Shown piece by piece: positions 26,161-35,800 of a stretch of 64,000 nt of DNA. Both the position numbers and the translations under genes were made by a program. Each line of letters starts with the position of its first letter. Position 1 is the first letter of the stretch. The notes beneath the pieces are model-generated. The model saw only the letters and a program-made list of their open reading frames with translations, ran no database searches and was not told the origin of the DNA. The stretch comes from Mesorhizobium huakuii (GTDB taxonomy: Bacteria > Pseudomonadota > Alphaproteobacteria > Rhizobiales > Rhizobiaceae), in NCBI RefSeq assembly GCF_014189455.1, contig NZ_CP050296.1, positions 1,488,001-1,552,000 on the forward strand, written 5' to 3'.

Positions 26161-29100
26161 CTATTGCACCGACCCGGCGCTACAGACAGCCGCGATCTCG
26201 CCGATGTTCTGGCAGAAGGCAGGGCTTTCGAGACGCGGGTCTTCGACCAGCGCCTGTGTTTCGCCGGCGGCCGGTTTGCCGGTGAAGAAAACCGGGACAG
26301 GCTGTCCGCCGCCATGGATGGTGGCGTTGTAGGCAACAACGCTGGCGGTATCGGCCGACGGAACCACGTCAGTGGCCCGCACCTCCAGATCGGCGCCGAC
26401 ATAGGTCAGGTCGTAATTCGTCGAGGCGGCAAGACTGCCTTGTTCGATGGCATAACGGCCCGGCGCGCTTGCCGTGGTCGCATCGGTCGAGAGCGAGCCG
26501 CTGAACGTGTCGCTGCCGACCAGTCCGAGCCCGCCGACCGCGTAAGTGAGCGGCGGATTGGCCGCTCCCTGCGCCCGGCTTTGCGCGTCGGCGACGATGG
26601 TGATCGCCCGCTTGCCGATGGTGAAATCGGCACCGGAATAGATGATGTCGTAGTTGGAGTTGTTGGCATTGGTGATCGTGCCCTGGCCGATGGCATAGGT
26701 ACCGACATCCTCACCCGAAGCGCGATCGAGTGCGCCGACAAGGGCCGTGCCGCTGCCAAGGTTGGAGACGGTATAGCCAAGCGTCGGATCGGCATTGCCG
26801 TAGATCTTGCCCTGACCGGCATTGGCGGTCACCGTGACCGCCCGCTTGCCGATGGCAAAGTTGGTCCCGACATAGGTGATGTCATAGTTGCCATTGGCGG
26901 CATTGGTGATCGTGCCTTGCCCGATCGCATAGGTGCCGACAGTCTCGCCCGCGCCGCGGTCGAGCGCGCCGACCAAAGCCGCGCCGCTGCCAAGGTCGGA
27001 GAAGGTGTAGCCGAGCGATGGGTCGGCATCGCCATAGGTCTTGCCTTGGCCGGCATTGGCCGTGACGGTGACCGCCCGTTTGCTGATCGCGAAATCCGCG
27101 CTGGCGAAGCTGATGTCATAGTTCGAATTGGCAGCATTGGTTAGCGTCCCCTGCCCGATCGCATAGTTTCCGACATTCTCGCCAGCGGCACGGTCAAGCA
27201 CTCCGACGAGCGCCACGCCCGCGCCGAGATCTGAGTAGGTGTAGCCATAGGACGACGGGTCGGCGTTGCCGTAGGTCTTGCCCTGGCCGGAATTGGCCGT
27301 GACCGTGACCGCCCGCCTGGCAATGGTGAAATCCTTGCTGACGAAGCTGATGTCGTAATTCGCATTATTGGCATTGGAGAGCGTGCCCTGGCCGATCGCA
27401 TAGGTGCTGGCATTCTCGCCGGCGGTGCGGTCAAGCACACCGACGAGAGCAGCGCCCGTGCCAAGGTCCGAGTAGGTGTAGCCGTAGGATGACGGATCGG
27501 CATTGCCATAGGTCTTGCCCTGTCCGGCAGTGGCCGTGACGGTGACCGCGCGCTTGCCGATGCTGAAGTTCGAGCCGACATAGGTGATGTCGTAATTCGA
27601 ATTGTTGGCGTTGGTCAGCGAACCCTGTCCAAGGGCATAGCTGCCGACATCCTCGCCCGACACACGGTCGAGCACACCTACAAGGGCCGCACCGCTGCCG
27701 AGGTCGGAGTGAGTGTAGCCGTAGGACGACGGGTCGGCATTGCCGTAGGTCTTGCCTTGTCCGGAAGTCGCGGTGACGGTTACCGCGCGCTTGCCGATGC
27801 TGAAGTTCGAACCGACAAAGGTGATGTCGTAGTTCGAATTGCCTGCGGTGGTCAGCGAGCCCTGGCTGATCGCGTAGGTGCCGACATTCTCGCCCGAAGC
27901 GCGATCGAGGGCGCCGACCAGCGCCGCGCCACTGCCAAGGTCGGTATAGCTGTAGCCAAGGGTCGGATCGGCATTGCCATAGGTCTTGCCCTGGCCGGAA
28001 TTGGCCGTGACGGTGACCGCGCGCTTGCCGATGCTGAAATCCGCGCCGGCGAAGGTGATGTCATAGTTCGAATTGTCGGCGTTCGTCAGCGTACCCTGGC
28101 CGATCGCGTATGCGCCTACAATCTCACCAGAGGCACGGTCGAGTGCGCCGACCAGCGCCACGCCCGTGCCTAGGTCTGAGTAGCTGTAGCCATAGGACGA
28201 TGGATCGGCATCGCCGTAAATCTTGCCCAGGCCCGAATTGGCCGTGACGGTGACCGCCCGCTTGCCGATGCTGAAATCCTTGCTGACGAAGGTGATGTCG
28301 TAGTTCGAATTGTCGGCATTCGTCAGCGTGCCCTGGCCGATGGCATAGGCGCCGACATCCTCGCCGGCAACGCGGTCGAGTGAGCCGACCAGCGCTTCGC
28401 CGCTGCCGAGATTGCCATAGCTATAGGTGTAGGACGACGGATCGGCATCGCCATAGGTCTTGCCCTGGTTCGGATTGACGGTGACGGTTACCGGGCGCCT
28501 GGCAATGGTGAAATCGGCGCCGACGAAAGTGATGTCATAGTTGGAATTGGAGACATCCAGCGTGCCCTGTCCGATGGCGTAGGTGCCTGCATTCTCGCCC
28601 GCCAATCGGTCGAGGCTGCCCGTCAGGGTCAAACCGCCGAGATTGGAAGCGGTATAGGTGTAGGCTGCCGGATCGGCATCGCCATAGACCTTGCCCTGAC
28701 CCTGATCGACGGTGACGGTGATGGCCCGTTTGTCGATGGTGAAATTGGCGTCGACATAGCTGATGTCATAGTTCGAATTGTTGGCGTTGGTCAGCGTGCC
28801 CTGGCCAATGGCATAGGCGCCGGCGTTCTCGCCGGCAACACGATCGAGCGCGCCGACCAGGGCGACGCCAGTGCCGAGGTCCGAAACCGCATAGGTGTAG
28901 GAAGCGGGATCGTCATCGCCATAGGTCTTGTGCTGATCGGGATCGGCTGTGACCGCGATTGCCCGCTTGGCGACGGTGAACAATCCGGCGCTGTTGAAAG
29001 CGAGCCCGTAGCCGGTCAGGGCGACGAGATCGCCGGCATCGATTGTAATCGTATAAGTCCCGGCTCCGAGTTGCTGAGTGGCAAGCGTGAGTGGGGGTGA

Positions 29101-32100
29101 GAGCGACGGCGCGCCGCTGAAGGCGGTGGCGGCGCTGTCGCCGAGATAGGCGTTGGCTACCCCTGCCTGATAACCCGACACCGTGTAGGTCAATGTCGGC
29201 ATGGCGGTGTCGCCGTAGACCTTCGAAGCATTTTGGGAGGTGAAGGTCAGCGTCGGCTGGTAGGCGAAGACATAGCGGTTGCCGCTCGCGCCCACCGTTG
29301 CGCCGGTCGCCGTATTCCAGACCGCCGTGTTGCCGCTGTCGAGATTGCCGAACGTGTTGCCGGTGGGTGCTGCCGCGTAGACCAGCCAGCGTCCGCTGGT
29401 CGCGGTGACGGCATCGCTGCCACGGCCGTTGATGAACTTGCCGCCCGCCGCCAGCACCGGATTGGTTCCACTGACCTTGGCGCTTGCTGCGATCGTCAGG
29501 TCGCCTGATGTCTGCAGCTGGACCTGCCCTGTTGTGTTGGCGCCGGTCGTGGTCACGCCCCGCGCGCTGGCGACGCTGCCGATGGTCAGCCCGCCCAGAT
29601 CGACGAGGTTGACCGATCCGGCATTGGCGGCAACCGTACCGATCTGGTTGCCGGCATTGGTCAGGTTGAAATCGCCCGTACCGCCGAGCCACAGCGATGC
29701 TGCCGCCAGGTTGTTTGTCTGAGTGACCGCGCCGTTCGACGACAGCGCCAGCGTGCCGCCGCCGATCGATATCGCCTGGTCGAGCGCGAAGGTTGTCGCC
29801 GCCGTTTCGATCTGCCAGTTGGCGAAGGTGAGGCTGCCGACATAGGTCGAGCCGACCGTCGCAGAAGCCGCGTTTTGCAGCGCCGAAAGGGACGTGATCA
29901 AGCTGTCCGCCTCGTCGAGACGCCAGTTGCCGTAGACGTTGAGATTGGTGACATTGCCGCCCGACAGGCCCGTCCGGAACGTCACGCCGTTTTGAGCGCC
30001 CGAGCTGTTGCTCGGATCCGCGTCGCGGACTGTGTAAGCCAGCACGCTGTCGTTGATCCAGCCGGTCGGCACGGCGATGTAGTAATAGCCGTTGACGCCA
30101 GTGGTGACGGTGCCGATGTCGACGCCGTTCGAGACGCCGGTGACAAAACCGGGGTTCTTCACATAGTAGGGTTGGCGCGTGCCCGACGACAGCGGCGTGA
30201 CGCCGCTATCCTTGTAGGCGATGCCGGAGATGGCCTGGACGCCGTTTGGACAAAAACTGTTCAGATAGGGATAGAGGCCGCCGGTCCCGCCGCCGAAAGC
30301 CGCGCTGAGGGCCGTGGCGCCGCCCGATTGCAACTGCGCCGTGGTCAGGCCGGTGCTGATGACACCGGGCGTGCCGCCGCTGCCCACGCCCGTGGTCGTT
30401 CCCGAGGTGGTGGTGTCGAAGTAGACATTGGTGACCGTGCCCCAGGAAAAGCCGACGCTGCCGCCGATGCCGGTGGCGCCCATCGTTCCGTTGACGGCCC
30501 CGGTCGAATAACCGTCGCTGAGCGAGCCCAGATTCAATCCGACCAGGCCACCGGTCTTGTCGCCGCCGAGAACCGAGCCGCTGGCATAGACCTGGCTGAT
30601 CGTGCCGCTGTTGTAGCCTGCAATGCCACCGACGTTGTTGGAATCGCGCGATTGCACCGCCACCGTCGAGAACGACCGGGTGATCGTGCCCTGATTTGTG
30701 CCGACCAGACCACCCGACCCGCTGACGCCTTCGAGATACCCGCTTGCCCAAACGCCTGAGATCGTACCCTTGTTCAAGCCGGCTATGGCGCCGGTGTCAT
30801 ACGAGCCGCTTGTATAGCTGTCGACCAGGCCGACATTGCACACCACGCCCGAGCCGCCGACATAGCCGAACAGGCCGACATAATTGGCCGGGATCTGCCT
30901 GACCCAGATCTGGTTGATGATGTGGCCAAGACCGTCGAACGTGCCGTTGAAGCCGTTGCCGCCGTTCTGGATATTTGTGTTGCCGTCTGTGCCAAGGGCT
31001 ATGAAACCCATCAAATTGTTCCAGGAATAGGTGGAACTGGCCTCGATGTCGTTGGCGAGCGCATAGCGGCCGTTCAGCCCGCTGTTGATCGCCTGCAGCT
31101 GGTTGATGTCGTAGATCAGTGTGTAGCTCTGCCCGTTGATCGACAGCGCTTGCGCCCCTTGGGTGCCCGTGAAAGTGATCTCCGCGCCGAGCGCGTAGGA
31201 CATGATGCCGCCGCTGCCGCCATTGTTGGTGACCAGCGACAGACCACCGACGCCGCCGATCGTGGCGCCGGCGTTGAAGACGATCGAGTGATAGGCGCTG
31301 AGCGTCAGCGTGTTGGCGCTCCAGGCGATCGGCGCGGCAATGGTGATGTCGCCGGCCTGCGAGCCGCCGCTTCCCGTCGAGATGGTGACATTGGCCAGCG
31401 CCAGCTGGTTCTGCAGCGTGGTGACATTAATGACGCTGTCATTGGAACCGGCGGTGAAACCGCCGGTGTCGGCACCATTCGAGATGGTGACGTTGTAGGG
31501 GTCGAGCAGAAGATCGCCGGTGTCGCCGAAGCGGGCGCGCAGGTCGACGGAGCCGGTGAAGTCAAGGCGCTGCTTGCCCGACACTTCCGTGAAGCCGCCA
31601 TTGCCGCCATCAGCCCCACCTTGTGCCGAGATCTTGCCGGCGAACTTGGTCTGCTCGTCGGACCAGACGACGACCGTGCCGCCATCGCCGGTGCCGGTGG
31701 CGTCGGCGTTGATCGTCGTGGCCGCATCGATCTCTGTCGTGGCAGCGGTTTGCAGTGTCCCCTTGCCCTGCTTGTCGCCGCCGATCTTGATGGTGCCGCC
31801 GCCATCCCTACCCGAGGCATCGACGACGGCATGCTTGAGTTTCACCTTCCGGCCGGTGACCGTGACCTTGCCGCCCTTGCCGCCGCTCTTGGCCGAAGCG
31901 TCGAGCTTGCCGGAGATTTCGACCGAGCCGTCGCCGCCGCCCAGCACAATGGCGCCGGACTGGCCTGACACGGTGCGTGCCTCAATGACACCGGACATGT
32001 TGACGGCCTGGCGCGCGGCATCGCGCACCGCCGCAGCCTTGAGCTCGACCGTCCCGCCATCGGCGCTGATCGAGCCGGAATTGCTGACCAGCGCGTTGCT

Positions 32101-32784
32101 GCCATCCGCCTTGGTCGGCACGGAGACCTGCAAAAAGCCGTCGCCGGAAAGGTCGAGCGTCGCCTTCTCGCCAGAACCCAGGCCAACCTTGCCCAGCGGC
32201 ACGCTGATCGAACCCGCATTGTCGACGCTGCCGCCAATCAGTGCCGCATAGCCGCCACGGCCGATCGAGACGGAACCTTCGTTTGAGACGGCCGCCGAGG
32301 CGCCCTTGCCCTGGAACGTCAGCTTGCCGGCCTTGAAGTCGTCATCGCTGATGTCGAGCGAGGAGCCGACGAAGCCGGCGGCACTCACCTTGCCGGTCTT
32401 GGAGATGGCGATGCCGTTGGGATTGACGAGGAAGACCTGGCCATTGGCGTTGAGCTGGCCTGATATGGTCGATCTGGTGCCGCCGGTGACGCGGTTGAGC
32501 ATCGTCGAGGACGATGTCGGCTGGTCGATGTTGACGGTAGCGCCCGCGCCGATCGAAAAACTCTGCCAGTTGACGATGGCCGAATTGGTCGACTGCTTGA
32601 TGCTCAGTTGCGAGGATGACGGGTTCGAGATGATGACGCCGCCCGACGCAACGCTGCCGCCCGTTGGCAGTTCCACCGCCCGCGCCGAGGTGAAGCCGAC
32701 CAACGCCGTCGACGTCAGCAGCAGCGCCATCAGCGGCGCGCTGGTGCGATTGAGGCGACCTGGGAAGAGGGTCTGGCGCTGCAT
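26161..32784 (-). CDS. TpsA2, giant two-partner-secretion exoprotein
   Basis: The protein is 2207 aa. The start at 32784 (MQRQTLFPGRLNRTSAPLMA) is chosen because the signal peptide follows directly and the gene then begins 17 bp after tpsA1. After the signal (cut near SARA) comes the haemagglutinin-type TPS secretion domain with NPNGI, then a beta-helix region, GLUG-like repeats (GLVGTNQGTITRSFST), and ten YDG/MBG-type repeats of about 79 aa plus one divergent. The C-terminus is conserved with TpsA1 and has Cys-x9-Cys. It is expected to be exported through TpsB and displayed as an adhesin or biofilm protein. No toxin domain is visible. Confidence 0.88.
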   Translation of the reverse strand: MQRQTLFPGRLNRTSAPLMALLLTSTALVGFTSARAVELPTGGSVASGGVIISNPSSSQLSIKQSTNSAIVNWQSFSIGAGATVNIDQPTSSSTMLNRVTGGTRSTISGQLNANGQVFLVNPNGIAISKTGKVSAAGFVGSSLDISDDDFKAGKLTFQGKGASAAVSNEGSVSIGRGGYAALIGGSVDNAGSISVPLGKVGLGSGEKATLDLSGDGFLQVSVPTKADGSNALVSNSGSISADGGTVELKAAAVRDAARQAVNMSGVIEARTVSGQSGAIVLGGGDGSVEISGKLDASAKSGGKGGKVTVTGRKVKLKHAVVDASGRDGGGTIKIGGDKQGKGTLQTAATTEIDAATTINADATGTGDGGTVVVWSDEQTKFAGKISAQGGADGGNGGFTEVSGKQRLDFTGSVDLRARFGDTGDLLLDPYNVTISNGADTGGFTAGSNDSVINVTTLQNQLALANVTISTGSGGSQAGDITIAAPIAWSANTLTLSAYHSIVFNAGATIGGVGGLSLVTNNGGSGGIMSYALGAEITFTGTQGAQALSINGQSYTLIYDINQLQAINSGLNGRYALANDIEASSTYSWNNLMGFIALGTDGNTNIQNGGNGFNGTFDGLGHIINQIWVRQIPANYVGLFGYVGGSGVVCNVGLVDSYTSGSYDTGAIAGLNKGTISGVWASGYLEGVSGSGGLVGTNQGTITRSFSTVAVQSRDSNNVGGIAGYNSGTISQVYASGSVLGGDKTGGLVGLNLGSLSDGYSTGAVNGTMGATGIGGSVGFSWGTVTNVYFDTTTSGTTTGVGSGGTPGVISTGLTTAQLQSGGATALSAAFGGGTGGLYPYLNSFCPNGVQAISGIAYKDSGVTPLSSGTRQPYYVKNPGFVTGVSNGVDIGTVTTGVNGYYYIAVPTGWINDSVLAYTVRDADPSNSSGAQNGVTFRTGLSGGNVTNLNVYGNWRLDEADSLITSLSALQNAASATVGSTYVGSLTFANWQIETAATTFALDQAISIGGGTLALSSNGAVTQTNNLAAASLWLGGTGDFNLTNAGNQIGTVAANAGSVNLVDLGGLTIGSVASARGVTTTGANTTGQVQLQTSGDLTIAASAKVSGTNPVLAAGGKFINGRGSDAVTATSGRWLVYAAAPTGNTFGNLDSGNTAVWNTATGATVGASGNRYVFAYQPTLTFTSQNASKVYGDTAMPTLTYTVSGYQAGVANAYLGDSAATAFSGAPSLSPPLTLATQQLGAGTYTITIDAGDLVALTGYGLAFNSAGLFTVAKRAIAVTADPDQHKTYGDDDPASYTYAVSDLGTGVALVGALDRVAGENAGAYAIGQGTLTNANNSNYDISYVDANFTIDKRAITVTVDQGQGKVYGDADPAAYTYTASNLGGLTLTGSLDRLAGENAGTYAIGQGTLDVSNSNYDITFVGADFTIARRPVTVTVNPNQGKTYGDADPSSYTYSYGNLGSGEALVGSLDRVAGEDVGAYAIGQGTLTNADNSNYDITFVSKDFSIGKRAVTVTANSGLGKIYGDADPSSYGYSYSDLGTGVALVGALDRASGEIVGAYAIGQGTLTNADNSNYDITFAGADFSIGKRAVTVTANSGQGKTYGNADPTLGYSYTDLGSGAALVGALDRASGENVGTYAISQGSLTTAGNSNYDITFVGSNFSIGKRAVTVTATSGQGKTYGNADPSSYGYTHSDLGSGAALVGVLDRVSGEDVGSYALGQGSLTNANNSNYDITYVGSNFSIGKRAVTVTATAGQGKTYGNADPSSYGYTYSDLGTGAALVGVLDRTAGENASTYAIGQGTLSNANNANYDISFVSKDFTIARRAVTVTANSGQGKTYGNADPSSYGYTYSDLGAGVALVGVLDRAAGENVGNYAIGQGTLTNAANSNYDISFASADFAISKRAVTVTANAGQGKTYGDADPSLGYTFSDLGSGAALVGALDRGAGETVGTYAIGQGTITNAANGNYDITYVGTNFAIGKRAVTVTANAGQGKIYGNADPTLGYTVSNLGSGTALVGALDRASGEDVGTYAIGQGTITNANNSNYDIIYSGADFTIGKRAITIVADAQSRAQGAANPPLTYAVGGLGLVGSDTFSGSLSTDATTASAPGRYAIEQGSLAASTNYDLTYVGADLEVRATDVVPSADTASVVAYNATIHGGGQPVPVFFTGKPAAGETQALVEDPRLESPAFCQNIGEIAAVCSAGSVQ
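26380..28970 (-). repeat. Coding repeat array of TpsA2, 237-bp units
   Basis: Ten units of about 237 bp encode KRAVTVTA-x-GQGKTYG-x-ADPSSYGYTYSDLG and so on to SNYDITYVG-x-x-FSIG, with a last divergent unit (VADAQSRAQGAANPPLTY). Several neighbouring units are nearly identical at the DNA level, so copy number can change by recombination. Confidence 0.92.
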
Positions 32785-32800
32785 GTTCCGCCCCGTGCCG

Positions 32801-35800
32801 CTACTGGACCGCCGCGACCGAACAGACGGACGCGGTCTCGGCCATGCCCTGGCAGAAGGCGATGCTGCCAAGCCGGGGATCCTCGACCAGCGTCTGTGTG
32901 TCGCCACCCACCGGCTGGCCGGTGAAGAAGACCGGGGCCGGCGCGCCGGCGCCATAAGCATCGGCATTGTAGGCCACCGTGGTGGCCGCCTGCGATGTCG
33001 GGATCGTGTTGGGCGCCGAGACAACCAGATCGGCGCCGACATAGGTCAGCTCGTAATTGGCCGAGGCAGTGAGGCTCCCCTGCTCGATCGCGTAGCTGCC
33101 CGGTATGCTGGCCGGCGTCGCGGCGGTCGAGAGTGCGCCGGCAAGCGCATCGCTGCCGACCAGGCCCAGCCCGCCGATCGTATAGGTGAGCGGCGGGTTG
33201 GCCATGCCTTGCGGCCGGCTTTGCGCATCCGCCACGACCGTGATTGCGCGTTTGCCGATGGTGAAATCCGAGCCGACATAGGTGATGTCGTAGTTCGCGT
33301 TGGCCGCGTTGGTCAGCGTGCCCTGGCCGATTTCATAGCTGCCGGCATTTTCGCCGGCGGCCCTGTTCAGCGCGCCGACAAGGGCGATGCCATTGCCGAG
33401 ATAGGAATAACTGTAGCCATAGGACGATGGATCGGTATCGCCGTAGGTCTTGCCCTGGCCGGCATTCGCCGTGACCGTCACCGATCGCTTGCCGATGCTG
33501 AAGTCGGCTCCGACATAGCTGATGTCATAGTTCGAATTGGCGGCACCGGTGAGCGTGCCTCGCCCGATCGAATAATTGCCGACATTCTCGCCGGAGGCGC
33601 GGTCGAGAGCACCAACCAAAGCCGCGCCATTGCCGAGATCGGAATAGCTGTAGCCATAGGACGACGGATCGATATCGCCATAGGTCTTGCCCTGCCCGGC
33701 GTCGGCCGTCACCGTCACCGACCGCTTGCCGATGCTGAAGCCGGCATCGACATAGGTGATGTCGTAGTTCGAATTGGCGGCATCGGTGAGCGTGCCTCGC
33801 CCGATCGCATAGTTGCCGACATTCTCGCCGGAAGCGCGGTCGAGAGCACCAACCAAAGCCGCGCCATTGCCGAGATCGGAATGATTGTAGCCATAGGACG
33901 ACGGATCGGCATCGCCATAAATCTTGCCCTGCCCGGCATTGGCTGTGACCGTCACGGCCCGCTTGGCGATGCTGAAATCGGTGCCGACATAGGTGATGTC
34001 GTAATTCGAATTGTCCGCGTTGATCAGCGTGCCCTGCCCAATCGAATAACGGCCGACATTCTCGCCGGCGACGCGATCAAGCGCGCCGACCAGGTCGACG
34101 CCGTTGCCGAGATCCGAGTGGGTGTAGCCATAGGCCAACGGATCGGCGTCGCCGTAAATCTTGCCTTGGCCGGCATTGGCGGTGACCGTCACGGCGCGCT
34201 TGGCGATGGTGAAGTCGGCGCCGACATAGGTGATGTCGTAGTCGGCATTCGAACTCGCCAGAGTGCCTTGGCCTATGGCGTAGGTACCGGCGTTTTCGCC
34301 GGCGACACGCTCGAGAGAACCAACCAGGTCGACGCCATTGCCGAGATCCGAAACGGTGTAACCATAATAGAGCGGATCGCTGTCGCCATAGGTCTTGCCC
34401 TGCCCCGCATTGGCCGTCACCGTGATCGCGCGTTTGCCGATGGTGAAATCCGAACCGACATAGCTGATGTCGTAGTTGGAATTGTTGGCGTTGGTCAGCG
34501 TGCCTTGGCCGATCGCATAGGCGCCGACGCTTTCGCCCGCCACGCGATCAAGCGTGCCGACGAGGGCCGTGCCGCTGCCAAGGTCGGAGGTGGTGTAGAG
34601 ATAGGACGACGGATCGGCATTGCCGTAGGCCTTGTGCTGTCCGGCAGTGGCCGTGACCGTTATCGCCCGCTTGCCGATGCTGAAATTGCTACCAACATAG
34701 CTGATGTCGTAATTCGCATTGTTCGCACCGGTCAGCGTCCCTTGCCCAATGGCGTAGGTGCCGACATCCTCACCCGTCGCCCGGTCCAGTGCGCCGACCA
34801 GTGCCGCGCCAGTGCCGAGATCGGAAACCGTGTAGCCGAGGGTCGGGTCCGCGTCGCCGTAGGTCTTGTCCTGGCCAGCATTGGCCGTGACGGTGACTGA
34901 CCGCTTGCCGATGCTGAAGCCGGCGCCGACATAGGTGATGTCGTAGTTCGAGTTCAAGGCATTGGTCAGCGTTCCCTGCCCTATCGCGTAGGTGCCGACA
35001 TTCTCGCCGGCTGCCCGGTCGAGAACACCGACCAGCGCTGTACCACCGCCGAGATCGGATACTGTATAGCCGTAGGACAGCGGATCGCTGTCCCCATAGA
35101 TCTTGCTCTGCCCCGCATTGGCCGTGACCGTGACCGCGCGCGGCGTCACGGAAAGGTTCGCGCTAACGTAGTTGATTGCGTAATTGCTGTTGGCGAGCGT
35201 GCCCTGGGTGATGCCGTAACTGCCGACACCAGATGCCGTCGTCGCCGTTGTCGCCAGCGCGCCGGTAAGGCTGTCGCCATTGACGAAATTTCCCGAGGCC
35301 AGTTGATAGGTCAGTGCCGGATTGCCGTCGCCATAGCTGCGGCTCTTGGCATCGGCCGTCACCGTGATAGCGCGCTGCGTCACCGCCAGATTGCCGCCGA
35401 CATAAGTGATCGCATAGTTGCTGTTGGCGAGCGTGCCCTGCGTGATGGCGTAACTGCCGACACCGGATGCCGTCGTCGCGGTTGTTGCGAGCGAACCGCT
35501 AAGGCTGTCGCCATTGACGAAATTGCCCGAGGTCAACTGGTAGGTCAGAACCGGATTGCCATCGCCATATGCACGGCTCTTGGCATCGGCCGTCACCGTG
35601 ATGGCGCGCTGCATCACCGCCAGATTGCCGCCGACATAAGTGATCGCATAGTTGCTGTTGGCGAGCGTGCCCTGCGTGATGGCGTAACTGCCGACGCCAG
35701 ATGCCGTCGTCGCTGTTGTTGCGAGCGATCCACCGAGGCTGTCGCCATTGACGAAATTACCTGATGTCAGCTGATAGGTCAGCGCCGGATTGGCGTCGCC

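Noticed and set aside
32306..34900. Long open frame on the + strand across the tpsA repeats, seemingly a repetitive hydrophobic protein
   Set aside because: It is the antisense shadow of the tpsA2 start and tpsA1 repeats; its periodicity only mirrors the 237-bp coding repeat, and it has no ribosome binding site.
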